Notes under the pieces: model-generated
What the model was told of the DNA's origin: nothing
Database searches by the model: none
The model's input: only the letters and a program-made list of their open reading frames with translations
Assembly (NCBI GenBank): GCA_024701455.1
Contig: JABXYP010000001.1
Span: forward strand, 1,306,001-1,370,000
DNA length: 64,000 nucleotides
From: Bacillus sp. A301a_S52
GTDB lineage: Bacteria > Bacillota > Bacilli > Bacillales > Salisediminibacteriaceae
Direction: 5' to 3'
Part shown: positions 52,994-62,654 of the stretch, one piece after another
Position numbering within the stretch: the first letter of the stretch is position 1
Layout: the number at the start of each line of letters is the position of its first letter
Made by a program: the position numbers and the translations under genes

Positions 52994-54403
52994 GTGAAAC
53001 GACAACAACAGGCGAGAGCGCCGAAAACAGAGTTGAAAATAAAACAAGGTCAGCGCTTCCCCTTAACCATTAAACGACTAGGGATTGATGGAGAAGGAGT
53101 GGGCTTTTTTAAGCGGCAAGTCGTCTTCGTACCGGGGGCATTACCAGGTGAGGAAGTAGTCTGTGAAGCAGTGAAAGTGTCGCAAAAATTTGCTACAGTG
53201 AAAGTGGTGAAGTTGCGCCGGAAATCTAAAGATAGGACGACACCACCATGTGCCGTTTATGAGCAATGTGGCGGCTGCCAACTGCAACATATGACGTATG
53301 ACGCCCAGCTTCGTGAGAAAAAAGATATTGTGCGGCAAGCATTTGAGCGATATACAAAAATAAATTTAGAGCAGTTAGATTTTCACGATACGATCGGCAT
53401 GGACGACCCTTGGCATTATCGCAATAAAAGCCAGATGCAAGTAGGGATGAAAGATGGTCACGTGATCGCTGGACTTTACAGCTCGAACAGTCATAAGCTG
53501 ATCGATATTACGGACTGTATCGTCCAACATCCACAAACAAATACCATTACGAAAGTCGTCAAACAAATAGCAGACGATTTAAATATACCAATTTACAACG
53601 AACGGAAACATCGAGGATTTTTACGAACGATCGTTACGCGCGTTGGCTTCAAAACAGGAGAATGGCAACTGGCTCTTGTGACAACAACGAAAGAGTTTCC
53701 AAGAAAGGAACTGTTTTTAGAGGAATTGCGTCGTCGCTTGCCAGATGTCACGTCAGTTATTCAAAATGTCAACAAAGAAAAAACGTCGCTTATTTTTGGT
53801 GATGAAACGATTGTGTTATATGGAAAAGAGAAGCTTGAGGAGCGGTTAGGTGATTTTACCTTTCATTTATCAGCCCGTGCTTTTTTTCAATTAAATCCAG
53901 TGCAAACGGAAAAACTCTATGATGCTGCGAAGCAAGCGGCTGAACTAACTGGGAAAGAAAATGTTGTGGATGCTTACTGCGGAGTCGGCACGATTGGCCT
54001 ATGGGTAGCAGACAAAGCGAAAGAGCTTCGTGGGATGGATGTCATTGCCGATTCAATTAACGATGCTCAGAAAAATGCAGCGGCACATGGCGTTGACCAT
54101 GCCGTCTATGAAGTAGGTAAAGCAGAAACGTGGCTTCCAAAATGGGAGAAAGAGGGTTGGCAAGCAGATGTGGTCATCGTTGATCCTCCGCGAACAGGTC
54201 TTGATGATTCACTCATCGCCACACTGCTTCGGACAAAACCATCCCGCATCGTCTACGTGTCCTGTAATCCTTCCACCCTTGCCAAAAACGTCAAAGAGCT
54301 AGTAAAAGGTGGCTACACACTAAAAAGCCTCCAACCCGTGGACATGTTTCCGCAGACGGCACAGGTGGAGTGTGTATCGTTTCTTGTATACGAAGGTAAA
54401 TAA
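52994..54403 (+). CDS. 23S rRNA (uracil-C5)-methyltransferase RlmD/RumA type
   Basis: 469 residues from GTG 52994 (GAGGTGTAAAT upstream). A TRAM RNA-binding domain (about 18-75) is followed by iron-sulfur ligands Cys86, Cys92 and Cys95 in [10 protein letters not shown], with a later fourth Cys in [10 protein letters not shown]. The methyltransferase core has the SAM loop [20 protein letters not shown] and the catalytic Cys in [10 protein letters not shown] near 434. It methylates U747 or U1939 of 23S rRNA; which one (YefA or YfjO type) is not decided. In operon with yfjP. Confidence 0.92.
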   Translation: MKRQQQARAPKTELKIKQGQRFPLTIKRLGIDGEGVGFFKRQVVFVPGALPGEEVVCEAVKVSQKFATVKVVKLRRKSKDRTTPPCAVYEQCGGCQLQHMTYDAQLREKKDIVRQAFERYTKINLEQLDFHDTIGMDDPWHYRNKSQMQVGMKDGHVIAGLYSSNSHKLIDITDCIVQHPQTNTITKVVKQIADDLNIPIYNERKHRGFLRTIVTRVGFKTGEWQLALVTTTKEFPRKELFLEELRRRLPDVTSVIQNVNKEKTSLIFGDETIVLYGKEKLEERLGDFTFHLSARAFFQLNPVQTEKLYDAAKQAAELTGKENVVDAYCGVGTIGLWVADKAKELRGMDVIADSINDAQKNAAAHGVDHAVYEVGKAETWLPKWEKEGWQADVVIVDPPRTGLDDSLIATLLRTKPSRIVYVSCNPSTLAKNVKELVKGGYTLKSLQPVDMFPQTAQVECVSFLVYEGK

Positions 54404-54424
54404 ATTCTGACGCCAACAGTTGAG

Positions 54425-54454
54425 AGCCTTTCTTAGCAATAGAAAGGCTTTTTT
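54425..54454 (+). terminator. Rho-independent terminator
   Basis: AGCCTTTCT pairs with AGAAAGGCT, then TTTTT. Confidence 0.85.
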
Positions 54455-54663
54455 GTTTTAAGAATAAAAAAACCTAAACTAATATATTATGTTTTCTTCC
54501 ACTTTCATGTAGAAAATGATGGTAATATCAAAGGGTATGTAGATTAAATATTTTAGCCGTTTTTCAACTAATAGGCTATATTAAGAATATTTTGTTGGTG
54601 AAAAGAAAACAGAATGAGTGACGCAAGGGATAAATGGTTTAAAACTGTGTTACGGGGGTACTT

Positions 54664-55320
54664 ATGAAAGCTCACTATTATTTAGGTTGGTTTAACAATT
54701 TTTTTTCAGAGAAACTAGGCAGGCTGTTACAGGAGGATATAACTGATAGAAAATCGCTTGCTATGATTAGCTCGAATCCATCTATTTATGAAGATGATGG
54801 TGCTACTGAACGCTCGTGGCTTGACCAGGCTGGCATTATATTTGATGAATATCATTTAATTAATTATCGTGTACAGAAGGAAGATGCCCAAACAAAAATT
54901 CAAAATGCATCAGTCATTTTCTTGTTGGGGGGAAATACTCTTAAACAAAATGGTTTTTTGATGGAATATGACTTGTCAAAATTTATTAAAAAAAGTAGCG
55001 CAGTTGTGATGGGAGCAAGCGCTGGTGCCATCAACATGTCCGCTAAATGGTTATGCTCGAAAAACTTTGGATATAAAGTTGAAATGAGCTCTGTTTACGA
55101 CGGAATCGGTCTTGACAATTTTTCCGTCCTGTCTCATTTTGATCTTGAAAATAATATTGAACTGGTTCAAAGCGAACTTTCTCTCCTTTCGAAAGAGATA
55201 GATATTTATGCGTCGAACAAAGATTGCGCTGTACGTGTAAAGGGAGACAAGATCGACGTTTTAGGCAATGTTTTTTTAATTTCCAACTCAAAGATTCAAA
55301 AATTGAATGAGACGATCTAA
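54664..55320 (+). CDS. Peptidase E-like (S51) protein
   Basis: 218 residues with the type 1 amidotransferase-like fold of dipeptidase E: FLLGGNTLKQ (about 81-90) and the nucleophile elbow VVMGASAGAINM, Ser119. Peptidase E cleaves Asp-X dipeptides; this bacillary group is not characterised. Ribosome site TACGGGGGTACTT. Base composition is more AT-rich than in the preceding core genes; it begins the accessory region. Confidence 0.82.
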   Translation: MKAHYYLGWFNNFFSEKLGRLLQEDITDRKSLAMISSNPSIYEDDGATERSWLDQAGIIFDEYHLINYRVQKEDAQTKIQNASVIFLLGGNTLKQNGFLMEYDLSKFIKKSSAVVMGASAGAINMSAKWLCSKNFGYKVEMSSVYDGIGLDNFSVLSHFDLENNIELVQSELSLLSKEIDIYASNKDCAVRVKGDKIDVLGNVFLISNSKIQKLNETI

Positions 55321-55644
55321 TTGTAACGAATGGCTATGGCTTGATTGAATGATTTTTTTGCAAGGCCTTTATTTTATATATAGTGAAAGGGAACTATGTA
55401 AAATAGGATTTTCCGGATAGCATAGATATACAGAACAACCTACAGCAATCGTTCAATTAATGGTGATCTTTAGTAAAAAATGGCGGCGGTGAACCTGGTT
55501 TCTAATAAACTAGGTTTATTTTTGAAGTTTGTGGTAGATAGTATTAAAATTTACTTGATCAAGTAACCGAACATTTATTTTTATAAGAAAGAGGATTATA
55601 CGATTAGCAAATGATTGTAAGATATGGTATGGGAGTGTTTAACA
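55321..55644. other. Intergenic region
   Basis: 324 bases between the peptidase and DinB genes, with a terminator-like stem at 55492-55523 (AACCTGGTTT/AAACTAGGTT then TATTTTT) and no gene. Confidence 0.5.
55492..55523 (+). terminator. Terminator-like hairpin
   Basis: AACCTGGTTT and AAACTAGGTT pair with one mismatch, followed by TATTTTT. It lies far beyond the preceding gene. Confidence 0.45.
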
Positions 55645-56121
55645 GTGATAAAATTTTTTGAGTATAACTGGCAGGTAAGAGATGAATGGTTTGACTGGTG
55701 TAATCAACTAACAATTGAAGAGTTGTTAAAAGAACGTAGAGGTGGAACAGGAAGTATTTTATATACTCTTTTTCACATTATTGATGTGGAATATAGTTGG
55801 CTTTGTGGTATTCAAGCTAAAAAAGATGTAGTCGTTCAATTTGCTGATTATAAAACACTTGAAAAGGTTAAATCTCTCTCAAATACATGTCGAATAGAAA
55901 TAGCAGAATTATTAAAAACAAATTTAAATGAACTAAAAGAAGAACTTGTAAGTGTTTCTTGGGATGAAGGTGAATATACTGGGGATGACATATTACACCA
56001 TATAATTGCCCACGAAATTCACCACATAGGTCAACTTTCTATTTGGGCAAGAGAATTAGAACTAAGCCCTGTCACTGCTAACTTTATTGGAAGGAAATTC
56101 GAATCCATTCACTCTAATTGA
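55645..56121 (+). CDS. DinB-family metal-binding protein
   Basis: 158 residues from GTG 55645 (ATGGGAG about ten bases upstream). The four-helix DinB fold is shown by YTLFHIIDVEYSWLCG (first metal His) and ILHHIIAHEIHHIGQLSIW (paired His of the last helix). DinB-like proteins bind zinc or nickel and often carry thiol-transferase or detoxification roles; no substrate is evident. A start at ATG 55624 would add seven residues but overlaps the ribosome site. Confidence 0.85.
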   Translation: MIKFFEYNWQVRDEWFDWCNQLTIEELLKERRGGTGSILYTLFHIIDVEYSWLCGIQAKKDVVVQFADYKTLEKVKSLSNTCRIEIAELLKTNLNELKEELVSVSWDEGEYTGDDILHHIIAHEIHHIGQLSIWARELELSPVTANFIGRKFESIHSN

Positions 56122-56304
56122 ACGAGTGGATTATGTGGATTAGTGGAACAGCAGCAATATAGAACGTGGTGGGTGCAGATATGTGAAAGGCATACACCAA
56201 AGTTAGGGATTGCTGAAATTAGGGCTTACTGAATAACCTGTAAGCCTTGATATGGCAACGAAGACAGTCGAATAGTCTTCTCCCCATCCTATATCTTCTT
56301 TCCG

Positions 56305-56387
56305 GCTGCCTCTATTACGTTGTTTGTTCGACCCCATTCATCCTTTTCGAAAAGGATGAGACGTAATATCAACTGCATAGAGGCAGC
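56305..56387. other. Composite nested hairpin, 83 bp
   Basis: Three nested dyads: GCTGCCTCTA with TAGAGGCAGC (56305-56314/56378-56387), ATTACGT with ACGTAAT (56314-56320/56361-56367) and a perfect 20-bp palindrome CATCCTTTTCGAAAAGGATG (56339-56358). It lies 24 bases beyond the TetR gene's stop and is not followed by a T-run on either strand. Function unknown. Confidence 0.55.
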
Positions 56388-56411
56388 ATGGTAAATCATC
56401 ATGAATTTACT

Positions 56412-56993
56412 TCATATTTTCTTCTTTTTTTTCATAAAATAGTCTTCCATGTTTCTATCGATATCAGCTATGATTTTGACCAGTTCGTCCATTGGGTATG
56501 TGAAGTTAGATTCTACCCATCTGTTGATGATGGCAAGGCAACCTTCTACATGATATCCCACATGATATTTCAATTCTTCGTTAACTTCAGAAAGTTTCCA
56601 ATCCTTACGCCAAGTCTCAATGCACTTCTGCTCAAATAACACATTCAGGCGAACCATAAAGCTGCTCTCCCTTTTAGTACCAAACAGCATTTGGCATAAT
56701 TGTTTGTTTTCTATAATGTATTCAAATAATATGCGGTAAAAGTGACTAGGAGGTTGAGAGTAGTTTTGCATAATTAAATCATTTAGTTCTTCAACTACGG
56801 CATCCTCCACCTGGTCATACAAATCATAGATATCTTTATAATGAGCATAAAATGTAGCTCTGTGAATATCAACGTTATCGGTTAACTCTCTGACCGTTAT
56901 ATTGCGGAGGTCCTTATTCACCATCAATTCTACAAGACCATTACGCAATGCTCTTTTTGTTTTTCTTACTCGTCTATCTTCATTAGTATCCAT
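56412..56993 (-). CDS. TetR-family transcriptional regulator
   Basis: 193 residues. HTH region: ITVRELTDNVDIHRATFYAHYKDIYDLY (about 33-60), then a helical ligand domain of the TetR_C_8 (DhaS-like) type. Ribosome site GGGAGG is about 14 bases before ATG 56993, longer than usual. The target is unknown; the divergent upstream DNA leads toward the GNAT gene at 57372. Confidence 0.8.
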   Translation of the reverse strand: MDTNEDRRVRKTKRALRNGLVELMVNKDLRNITVRELTDNVDIHRATFYAHYKDIYDLYDQVEDAVVEELNDLIMQNYSQPPSHFYRILFEYIIENKQLCQMLFGTKRESSFMVRLNVLFEQKCIETWRKDWKLSEVNEELKYHVGYHVEGCLAIINRWVESNFTYPMDELVKIIADIDRNMEDYFMKKKKKI

Positions 56994-57371
56994 AAAAAGT
57001 TATTATACCTCCCGACATTTTATTTTCAATGTGTCGCTTAACAGACAATCAGACACACAATTGAATATAGATAAACGACACTAGTTAAATTATAATACAC
57101 TTATAAGGATAGAACAACTGTTGTCGTGTTTTGTGCTTGTTACTCAAATAAAAGTGTAGTGACAGGAATAGCTCAAACATTCTATCAAGAAGTTAGAAAG
57201 GGCGTGAGAAGAGAATGGATAGGCTTTGAAAAATGAACGTATTAGAGGTATGAACTTGGAGATATAGTTACAATTATAATCACTATTTTTGCATTGAGTA
57301 TCATTTAAAAACTGTGAATGATAGTAAATGATTCTTTGCATCAATGTGAATTTACTTAAGGAGGAAAACAG
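56994..57371. other. Intergenic region between divergent regulator and GNAT
   Basis: 378 AT-rich bases likely holding both promoters. No clear operator dyad, hairpin or gene is seen. Confidence 0.45.
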
Positions 57372-58034
57372 ATGATTGAATATAGAAGACCAGAAATGAA
57401 AGAATTAAAAGGTATCGCGAAGATGAGTGCCATAACATTTGGTGATTATCCAATATTTCATGAATTTAGCAATGAATTTAGCAATATGGACAGCTTTATT
57501 GATTTAATGAGTGAAGTCCAACATGTTTATTTAAAAGCTTACTATAAAAACGCAGATTTCTTCGTAGGGGAGGAGAATGGGCAGATTAAAAGTTTTGCTG
57601 TTTTAATACGTCCTAATAGTTCTAAAGTGAGTATTTTTGATTATTTCCTTTCGGGTGCGTTTAAACTATTGAGGAAAGCTAGCCTTAGAAAGCTTCTTAA
57701 GCTATTAAATATTCTTGAAGAAGGACACGGGCCGATCAGTGAGATAAAAGAACAGTCGTGGGTATTAGAATCTCTAGCAGTTGATAAATCTTGTAGGGGA
57801 CAGCAATTAGGGACTAAAATGCTCAATGATTGTATTATACCGTATATTTCGAAGCAAAGCTCCGGTACTAAGGAGACATTTGTTACTTTTACTAATACAG
57901 AGAGAAATAAAAAGTTTTATCTTAAAAATGGATTTACAGAATTTGATTATACACCGATAGAGAGGAAGGGGACGACTATTGGAAATTGGAGTTTCCGGAT
58001 GACGATAGATCCTGCTCGACCAGCAATTAATTAA
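57372..58034 (+). CDS. GNAT-family N-acetyltransferase
   Basis: 220 residues. The acetyl-CoA motif is LESLAVDKSCRGQQLGTKML (around 135-154), and FTNTERNKKFYLKNGFTEFDY forms the last beta-alpha unit of the GNAT fold. Ribosome site TTAAGGAGGAAAACAG. Substrate unknown. Its divergent neighbour is a TetR regulator, which may control it. Confidence 0.82.
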   Translation: MIEYRRPEMKELKGIAKMSAITFGDYPIFHEFSNEFSNMDSFIDLMSEVQHVYLKAYYKNADFFVGEENGQIKSFAVLIRPNSSKVSIFDYFLSGAFKLLRKASLRKLLKLLNILEEGHGPISEIKEQSWVLESLAVDKSCRGQQLGTKMLNDCIIPYISKQSSGTKETFVTFTNTERNKKFYLKNGFTEFDYTPIERKGTTIGNWSFRMTIDPARPAIN

Positions 58035-58336
58035 ATAATATCATAGAAAAAAGCTATGATAGAATAGGCGATAAAGAAGGAAAAGTACTTGTTTCTCCTT
58101 TAAGGTCGACACTGGTGATGAAGTGAAGGTTGACAGGGGAGTAAAGAGGAATACTGGGAAGTGGGTACCGTTTCATATATGTGGAGGAAAATAAACATGA
58201 AACAAATAGTGTGGCACCTTTTGAGCAGTTAAAAGACTCTTTTGATAGTGGATATTTTAAAGTCTAGGCTAAGTAATGGTGGTTCATAACATGAGAATGA
58301 TTTTTTAAAGTGAAATTAAAGGGGGGAAATGATTCA
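58035..58336. other. Intergenic region with possible coding debris
   Basis: 302 bases holding short open stretches that look like fragments (for example GVKRNTGKWVPFHICGGK near 58145-58192 and NSVAPFEQLKDSFDSGYFKV ending at the TAG near 58267) but lacking a continuous frame and start. They may be debris of a lost gene. Confidence 0.35.
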
Positions 58337-59131
58337 GTGGTATATTATGGTGACGATCTGTTTAAAGGTACAGCCAAGTATTATTCGAAGTATAGGCCCA
58401 TGTATCCTGCTTCTTTAATAAGATATTTAATTAGAAAGTTTTCTCTGAACGGTAAAGGTCATATGCTCGATTTAGGTTGTGGTACGGGACAATTAGCATT
58501 TAGATTTTCCGATTGGTTTGAAAAGATAGTCGGAATTGATACAGATCCTGACATGATATCGGAAGCAATAGACCTAAGTAAAGATATGAGAATTGAAAAT
58601 ATACAATTTTTTAATGGAAACCTTGATAAATATAAGGTTAATGCTCATACATTTTTTTAATTGGTAACGATAGCGAAGGCCTTTCATTGGATGGACAGGG
58701 AGATGGTGCTGGAAACATTATACGAAATGATTCCCTATGAAGGTGGGATAGCTATAATTGATAGCTATTCTCCAAATAAAGAGCTATCATCTTGGCAAAA
58801 GAAAGTGAATGAGGTAGTGAAACAGTGGTACGGGCATGTAAGAAGGGCCGGTGATACTACATACTCGCACCCTACTACAAGCCATCAGCAAATTGTAGCA
58901 AATTCCAAGTTTGAATCAGATGTTTATCAATTACCTACTTATGAGTATTGCTGGTCAGTCGAGACTATAATCGGCCATCTATATTCCACTTCATTTGGAG
59001 CAAAAAGGTTTCTTGGAGATAACGTAAATTCCTTTGAACAAAATCTAAGAGAAGAGTTGCTATCTATTGAAAAAACAGGTGTGTTTAAGGAACTAATAAA
59101 CATAACAGTTATAATAGCTTTAAAAAAATAA
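58337..59131 (+). pseudogene. SAM-dependent methyltransferase interrupted by an in-frame stop
   Basis: GTG 58337 (AAAGGGGGGAAATGATTCA upstream) begins YYGDDLFKGTAKYYSKYRP. Motif I is GHMLDLGCGTGQLAFRF. The frame meets TAA at 58658-58660 after NAHTFF and continues without a shift as LVTIAKAFHWMDREMVLETL to 59131. One substitution (for example GAA to TAA) explains the break. Both halves are intact otherwise, so the damage is recent or the stop is read through. Class I methyltransferase fold; substrate unknown. Confidence 0.72.
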
Positions 59132-59245
59132 CTAATGTTATTCTTAAGTTAAGAACACGAGATTTTAGTTGACTAATGGTGACAAAAAGCTTTAGAAAGT
59201 TTGTTCTTTCTAAGCCTACTTACAATTAATTCTGGAGGAGGGGTT

Positions 59246-59536
59246 ATGTTGACAGTTAAAAAAAATTTAAGGGTGTGTGAAAAGGGACATAAGTATTACA
59301 AAAGTAGTGAATGTCCAAGCTGCCCTACCTGTGATAAAGATAAGCCTAAAAATGGTTTCCTTGCGAAACTCAGTTCACCTGCAAGAAGTGCCTTGCTTCA
59401 CGAAGGGATCGACACCTTGATAAAATTATCAACGTACACTGAAAAGGAAATCTTAAACATTCATGGTATTGGACCAGCTTCCTTACCTGTGATGAGAACA
59501 TTATTAGAGGAAGAAGGATTATCATTTAAAGAATGA
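59246..59536 (+). CDS. RNA polymerase alpha-CTD-like/HhH protein with Cys-rich N-terminus
   Basis: 96 residues from ATG 59246 (CTGGAGGAGGGGTT upstream). The first 35 residues carry five cysteines (CEKGHKYYKSSECPSCPTC) that may form a zinc ribbon. From about residue 40 the SSPARSALLHEGIDTLIKLS and ILNIHGIGPASLPVMRTLL segments match the helix-hairpin-helix fold of the alpha subunit C-terminal domain. Found as small stand-alone proteins in bacilli; a role in transcription is an inference. Confidence 0.75.
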   Translation: MLTVKKNLRVCEKGHKYYKSSECPSCPTCDKDKPKNGFLAKLSSPARSALLHEGIDTLIKLSTYTEKEILNIHGIGPASLPVMRTLLEEEGLSFKE

Positions 59537-59627
59537 ATAAACTACAATACTGCATAAGTTAACTGGGGCGAGGATTGGTAAATGTGATTCTAAAAATTTG
59601 CATAATATATAATTAAATAAGTGAGAG

Positions 59628-59671
59628 CCTAGTCAGATGAGTCATTGTAGCTCTTGTACTAGGAACTTTTT
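59628..59671 (+). terminator. Possible terminator
   Basis: CCTAGT and ACTAGG pair around a long loop, followed by AACTTTTTTT. Confidence 0.4.
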
Positions 59672-59776
59672 TTATAAAGAATATATGTTGAATTGTAATA
59701 GACAGACGCCTATTCTAAACACAATAAGAACACGTGTTACCAAAAATGATGAAAGTGGATTGGAGATGTGATACTC

Positions 59777-60382
59777 ATGGGGAATACTGATAAATTTGAA
59801 ATGATTGCTAATACGTATGACACGCCTGATAGAATGAAGATTGCAGAGGTATCCTCTGATGCCATCCTCCAGTATTTAGTGGATGCTAAAAGAAAGAAAG
59901 CTATTGATTTTGGATGTGGTACAGGACTTGTGGGAATGAATTTGTTAAATGAATTTAATTCGCTGCTTTTTTTAGATACGTCACCAAACATGATTAATCA
60001 AATTAAGCAAAAAATAACTGATGTTACTAGTCAAAATGCAGATACGTTATGTTTTGATATTGAAAAGGAAAATTTGCCGGGTGTTCATGCTGATTATGTT
60101 TTTATGGCTCAGGTTCTACTCCATATTGAGGATGTTAAATTAGCTTTATCACGCCTATTTGATGTGCTAAATGAAGGAGGACATTTACTAATCGTAGATT
60201 TTAATAAGAATGAAAATATTGTTTCAGATATGGTGCATAATGGATTTAACCCAGAAGAATTAACTGATATAATGACAAAAATAGGGTACAAAGATATTCA
60301 ATTTAAAACTATTTATACCGGCAGTAAAATATTCATGGGGCACGATGCATCGATGTTTATTTTGGATGCAAAAAAAGAGTAA
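59777..60382 (+). CDS. Class I SAM-dependent methyltransferase
   Basis: 201 residues. Motif I is AIDFGCGTGLVGMNLL (about 44-59), followed by LFLDTSPNMI, HADYVFMAQVLLHIED and GGHLLIVDFNKNE. ATG 59777 is preferred to the GTG 59768, which is only two bases from GGAG. The fold matches small UbiE/COQ5-like methyltransferases; acceptor unknown. It is not obviously in an operon with its neighbours. Confidence 0.82.
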   Translation: MGNTDKFEMIANTYDTPDRMKIAEVSSDAILQYLVDAKRKKAIDFGCGTGLVGMNLLNEFNSLLFLDTSPNMINQIKQKITDVTSQNADTLCFDIEKENLPGVHADYVFMAQVLLHIEDVKLALSRLFDVLNEGGHLLIVDFNKNENIVSDMVHNGFNPEELTDIMTKIGYKDIQFKTIYTGSKIFMGHDASMFILDAKKE

Positions 60383-60520
60383 GATCCTCTTCAATTCTAA
60401 AATTATCTATCACTGGACGATTGAGGTTGGGTAGGAGTTGGTCCTAAACAAGTGATGTTTTAGACTATTTAGGATCATTATGAATTTAATTCGACCTTTT
60501 AACAATTTAGGAGGAAAAAA

Positions 60521-60573
60521 ATGATAAAATAATGACAAGAGGAGCATTTAAGAAAGCAGGCTGTTGTACATGA
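60521..60573 (+). other. Two tiny coupled leader ORFs before the transporter
   Basis: TTAGGAGGAAAAAA precedes ATG ATA AAA TAATG. A three-codon frame ends in TAA 60530-60532, whose final A starts a 13-codon frame (MTRGAFKKAGCCT, 60532-60573). That frame ends in TGA overlapping the transporter ATG (ATGA). The only strong ribosome site of the region lies before the first of them. This could be a leader peptide (note the Cys-Cys) or the tail of a lost gene. Confidence 0.4.
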
Positions 60574-61523
60574 GTTTACTAGAGAAGTTATATTCTTTAA
60601 TTATATTTTTAGCAGTGGTTGTTGGATTAAGTTTAGGACAAATCGACCTCATAAGAACCTATGCAGAAAGCTTTATTCTGCCTTTGTTAGTTACAATGCT
60701 TTATATCACATTTTTACATATTCCAATTGAAGAGATAACGGCATCTCTTAGGAACATCAAGTTTACCTCTACCTCACTCATTATCAATTTCTTGTGGACG
60801 CCTCTATTAGCGTGGCTATTAGCATCCGCTTTTTTAGGGGCTCATCCGGCTATTTTTATTGGCTTTATCATGCTAATGGTTACCCCATGTACTGATTGGT
60901 ACTTAATATTTACAGGAATGGCAAAAGGAAATGTGGCTTTATCAACGGCTATTTTACCTTTGAATTTAGTGCTGCAAGTGATACTTTTACCTGTCTACTT
61001 ATTGATATTTGGAGGAACGACAGGAGTCATAGAACTTCCATTTTTGATAGAGAGTGTCTTCGTGGTCATATTTATTCCTCTAATGCTAGCCATTCTTACA
61101 AAAATGCTTCTAAAGAATAAGCACCAATTTGCTGATAACCTCTTATCTAAATTAAGTGCACTTCCAATTATTTTTCTAAGCCTTGCGATCATGGCCATGT
61201 TCTCATCACAAGGTAAGTTGTTAATTGAGAACTTAGACCTTATGTGGAAAATAACCCTCCCAATCTTTTTATTTTTCATCATCAATTTTATTATTGGGCA
61301 AAAAGTTGGGCGATTCATGTCATTTTCTTATAAAGAGAGAGCGAGTTTAAGCTTAACGACATTGGCGAGAAATTCACCTATCGCTTTAGCTATTGCCATG
61401 ACAGCCTTTCCTGAACAACCGCTTATAGCGCTAACGTTGGTGATCGGCCCATTATTAGAATTACCTATTCTAGCTATCATTACACAACTTTTGTTAGTAA
61501 TGGCAAAGAGTGAAGAAAATTAG
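60570..61523 (+). CDS. Acr3/bile-acid:Na+ symporter-family transporter
   Basis: 317 residues with about ten hydrophobic helices. MLMVTPCTDWYLIFTGMAKG holds the conserved Pro-Cys-Thr of arsenite permeases in the BASS superfamily, and TTLARNSPIALAIAMTAFPEQP in the second half is the matching motif. Related genes are annotated as arsenic resistance proteins; the ion is not proven. The start ATG 60570 overlaps the preceding tiny frame (ATGA), implying coupling. Standing alone, without arsR or arsC. Confidence 0.78.
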   Translation: MSLLEKLYSLIIFLAVVVGLSLGQIDLIRTYAESFILPLLVTMLYITFLHIPIEEITASLRNIKFTSTSLIINFLWTPLLAWLLASAFLGAHPAIFIGFIMLMVTPCTDWYLIFTGMAKGNVALSTAILPLNLVLQVILLPVYLLIFGGTTGVIELPFLIESVFVVIFIPLMLAILTKMLLKNKHQFADNLLSKLSALPIIFLSLAIMAMFSSQGKLLIENLDLMWKITLPIFLFFIINFIIGQKVGRFMSFSYKERASLSLTTLARNSPIALAIAMTAFPEQPLIALTLVIGPLLELPILAIITQLLLVMAKSEEN

Positions 61524-61763
61524 CTATTAGTGCGTTGATTTTAGAATTGGCCATTGGACGACTCACGAACTAATAAATAGTGAAAAGAATCGTATGAACG
61601 TTATCAGGTGAATAAGAGAGAGGCCCCACAATAAGAAGGTACTGATGAATTTTTTTTGCAAAACCTCACGTATTCTACAACATATGACTCCTTTTTTTAC
61701 TAGGATGGTAAGTGCTAACGGGAAGAGACTCGGAGATAAATAGTATAGAGGAAGGTGAATGAT

Positions 61764-62543
61764 ATGGGATTAACCTATCAACAGTACGGGAATCAAGACG
61801 GGTCATTGATGGTATTTTTACATGGAGGTGGTGTAAGTAGCTGGATGTGGGAGAAACAAATCCACTATTTCAGAGACTATCACTGTATTTCAATAGATCT
61901 ACCTGAACAAGGAGCTAGTAAAGAAACAGAGACATTTTCGATTCAGTATAGTGCGGAAAAAGTAATTGAGATAATAGAAAAAATGGCAGATGAAAAAGAG
62001 ATCATTGTCATAGGTTTCTCATTAGGTGCACAAGTTGCTATTAAATTACTAAGTTTAAATGCCAGTTTAGTTGATTATGCCATAATTAATAGTGCTTTAG
62101 TAAGGCCCAATCCATTTGTTAGCAAGATGATTAAACCTGCTGTCAAACTATCATTCCCTTTAGTTAGAAACAAAACATTTTCAAAACTGCAAGCTAAAAC
62201 ACTTTATATTGGACAAGATTACTTTGATACATATTATAAGGAAAGTTCTCAAATGAAGTCAGAGACACTCATTAGAATATTAGAAGAAAATATGTCATTC
62301 ACAATTCCACAAGATTTTAATAAAGCAGAAAGCAAAATTCTAGTAACTGTAGGAAAAAAAGAAAAGTCAGTTATGAAGAAGTCGGCAAGAGATTTAGTTT
62401 CAAATCATGCTAATTGCACGGGAATCATGATCCCAAAGATTGGTCACGGCATATCGTTGATTAATCCTAATTTCTTTAATCACATGGTGGAAAAGTGGCT
62501 ACAAGAAGGTGCTTTGCCCAAAGATGTCACAATAATTAAATGA
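61764..62543 (+). CDS. Alpha/beta hydrolase
   Basis: 259 residues from ATG 61764 (GAGGAAGGTGAATGAT upstream). The oxyanion-hole motif is FLHGGGVSSWMW (about 18-29), the nucleophile elbow GFSLGAQ (Ser near 89), and the catalytic His sits in KIGHGISLINP near 232. Esterase or C-C hydrolase-like; the substrate is unknown. Stands alone in the AT-rich accessory region. Confidence 0.85.
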   Translation: MGLTYQQYGNQDGSLMVFLHGGGVSSWMWEKQIHYFRDYHCISIDLPEQGASKETETFSIQYSAEKVIEIIEKMADEKEIIVIGFSLGAQVAIKLLSLNASLVDYAIINSALVRPNPFVSKMIKPAVKLSFPLVRNKTFSKLQAKTLYIGQDYFDTYYKESSQMKSETLIRILEENMSFTIPQDFNKAESKILVTVGKKEKSVMKKSARDLVSNHANCTGIMIPKIGHGISLINPNFFNHMVEKWLQEGALPKDVTIIK

Positions 62544-62596
62544 GTCGATTTTATAATGACGTTTTTAAAGCTATCGCACGAATAATAAGCAATACA

Positions 62597-62638
62597 TATT
62601 ACGTCCGTAAAACTCCCACAGATTGAAGAGCATTTTAT
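62597..62638 (+). repeat. TTTAT palindromic element, copy 7 (collapsed)
   Basis: TTACGTCCGTAAAACTCCC joins directly to ACAGATTGAAGAGCATTTTAT. This fits a deletion between the CTCCC of the left hairpin and the CTCCC of the right hairpin. Confidence 0.6.
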
Positions 62639-62654
62639 TTAATATACGGATGAT

